From an uncultured Legionellaceae bacterium (GTDB lineage: Bacteria; Pseudomonadota; Gammaproteobacteria; Legionellales; Legionellaceae): a stretch of 5,604 nt of DNA. Shown here piece after piece: positions 5,590 to 5,604 of this stretch (position 1 is the stretch's first letter; the number at the start of each line of letters is the position of its first letter). Position numbers and translations under genes: made by a program. The notes beneath the pieces were generated by a model that was not told the DNA's origin, searched no databases, and saw nothing but the letters and a program-made list of their open reading frames with translations. The DNA lies in NCBI GenBank assembly GCA_903887975.1, contig CAISSD010000043.1, positions 1 to 5,604 of the forward strand, given 5' to 3'.

Positions 5590-5604
5590 TATTTTTCAAC
5601 AACA

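Overview
This window looks like the replication region of a plasmid, or of a plasmid-derived element, with an IS91-family (ISCR-like) transposable element beside it. Both large genes lie on the minus strand. The protein types (an IS91/ISCR-type HUH transposase and a TOPRIM-primase/superfamily 2 helicase fusion replication protein), the moderate GC of the genes and the very AT-rich non-coding DNA suggest a gammaproteobacterial accessory replicon. I lean towards an aquatic or intracellular lineage such as Legionellales, but that is a guess from style and the sequence alone does not prove it.

Layout from left to right. Positions 1-1307 hold an IS91-family transposase reading leftwards and cut by the window edge; its zinc-binding cysteines, HFH metal motif and single catalytic tyrosine are all visible. 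Positions 1308-1597 are non-coding. They contain a small perfect hairpin and a 12-bp inverted repeat near where the transposon's terIS end should lie; the rest is featureless. A probable intrinsic terminator (1598-1619) ends the replication gene. Positions 1641-4991 encode a 1116-residue replication protein: a TOPRIM primase-like N-terminal half joined to an SF2 helicase of the herpes origin-binding-protein/CyRepA1 type, with all key motifs intact.

Positions 4992-5604 form a compact AT-rich control and origin region. From the rep start rightwards it holds: the rep ribosome-binding site; a 50-bp palindromic element overlapping a good plus-strand promoter; a stem-loop containing an 8-codon leader ORF (MAGFRGQP) with its own strong ribosome-binding site; a candidate rep promoter with a perfect TTGACA; five iterons (core ATAAGAGACACA) on a strict 34-bp register, with one 101-bp gap; an AT-only palindrome; and three helically phased A-tracts at the right edge.

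How the parts may work together (inference): the Rep protein binds the iterons, opens the AT-rich DNA and provides helicase and primase activity at the fork. Its synthesis may be limited by an antisense RNA of about 90 nt made from the plus strand across the roughly 240-nt rep leader, covering the leader ORF. A perfect DnaA box inside the 5' part of rep may add host DnaA. The combination of iterons, a putative countertranscript RNA, a leader peptide and a primase-helicase Rep is the most interesting part of the window.
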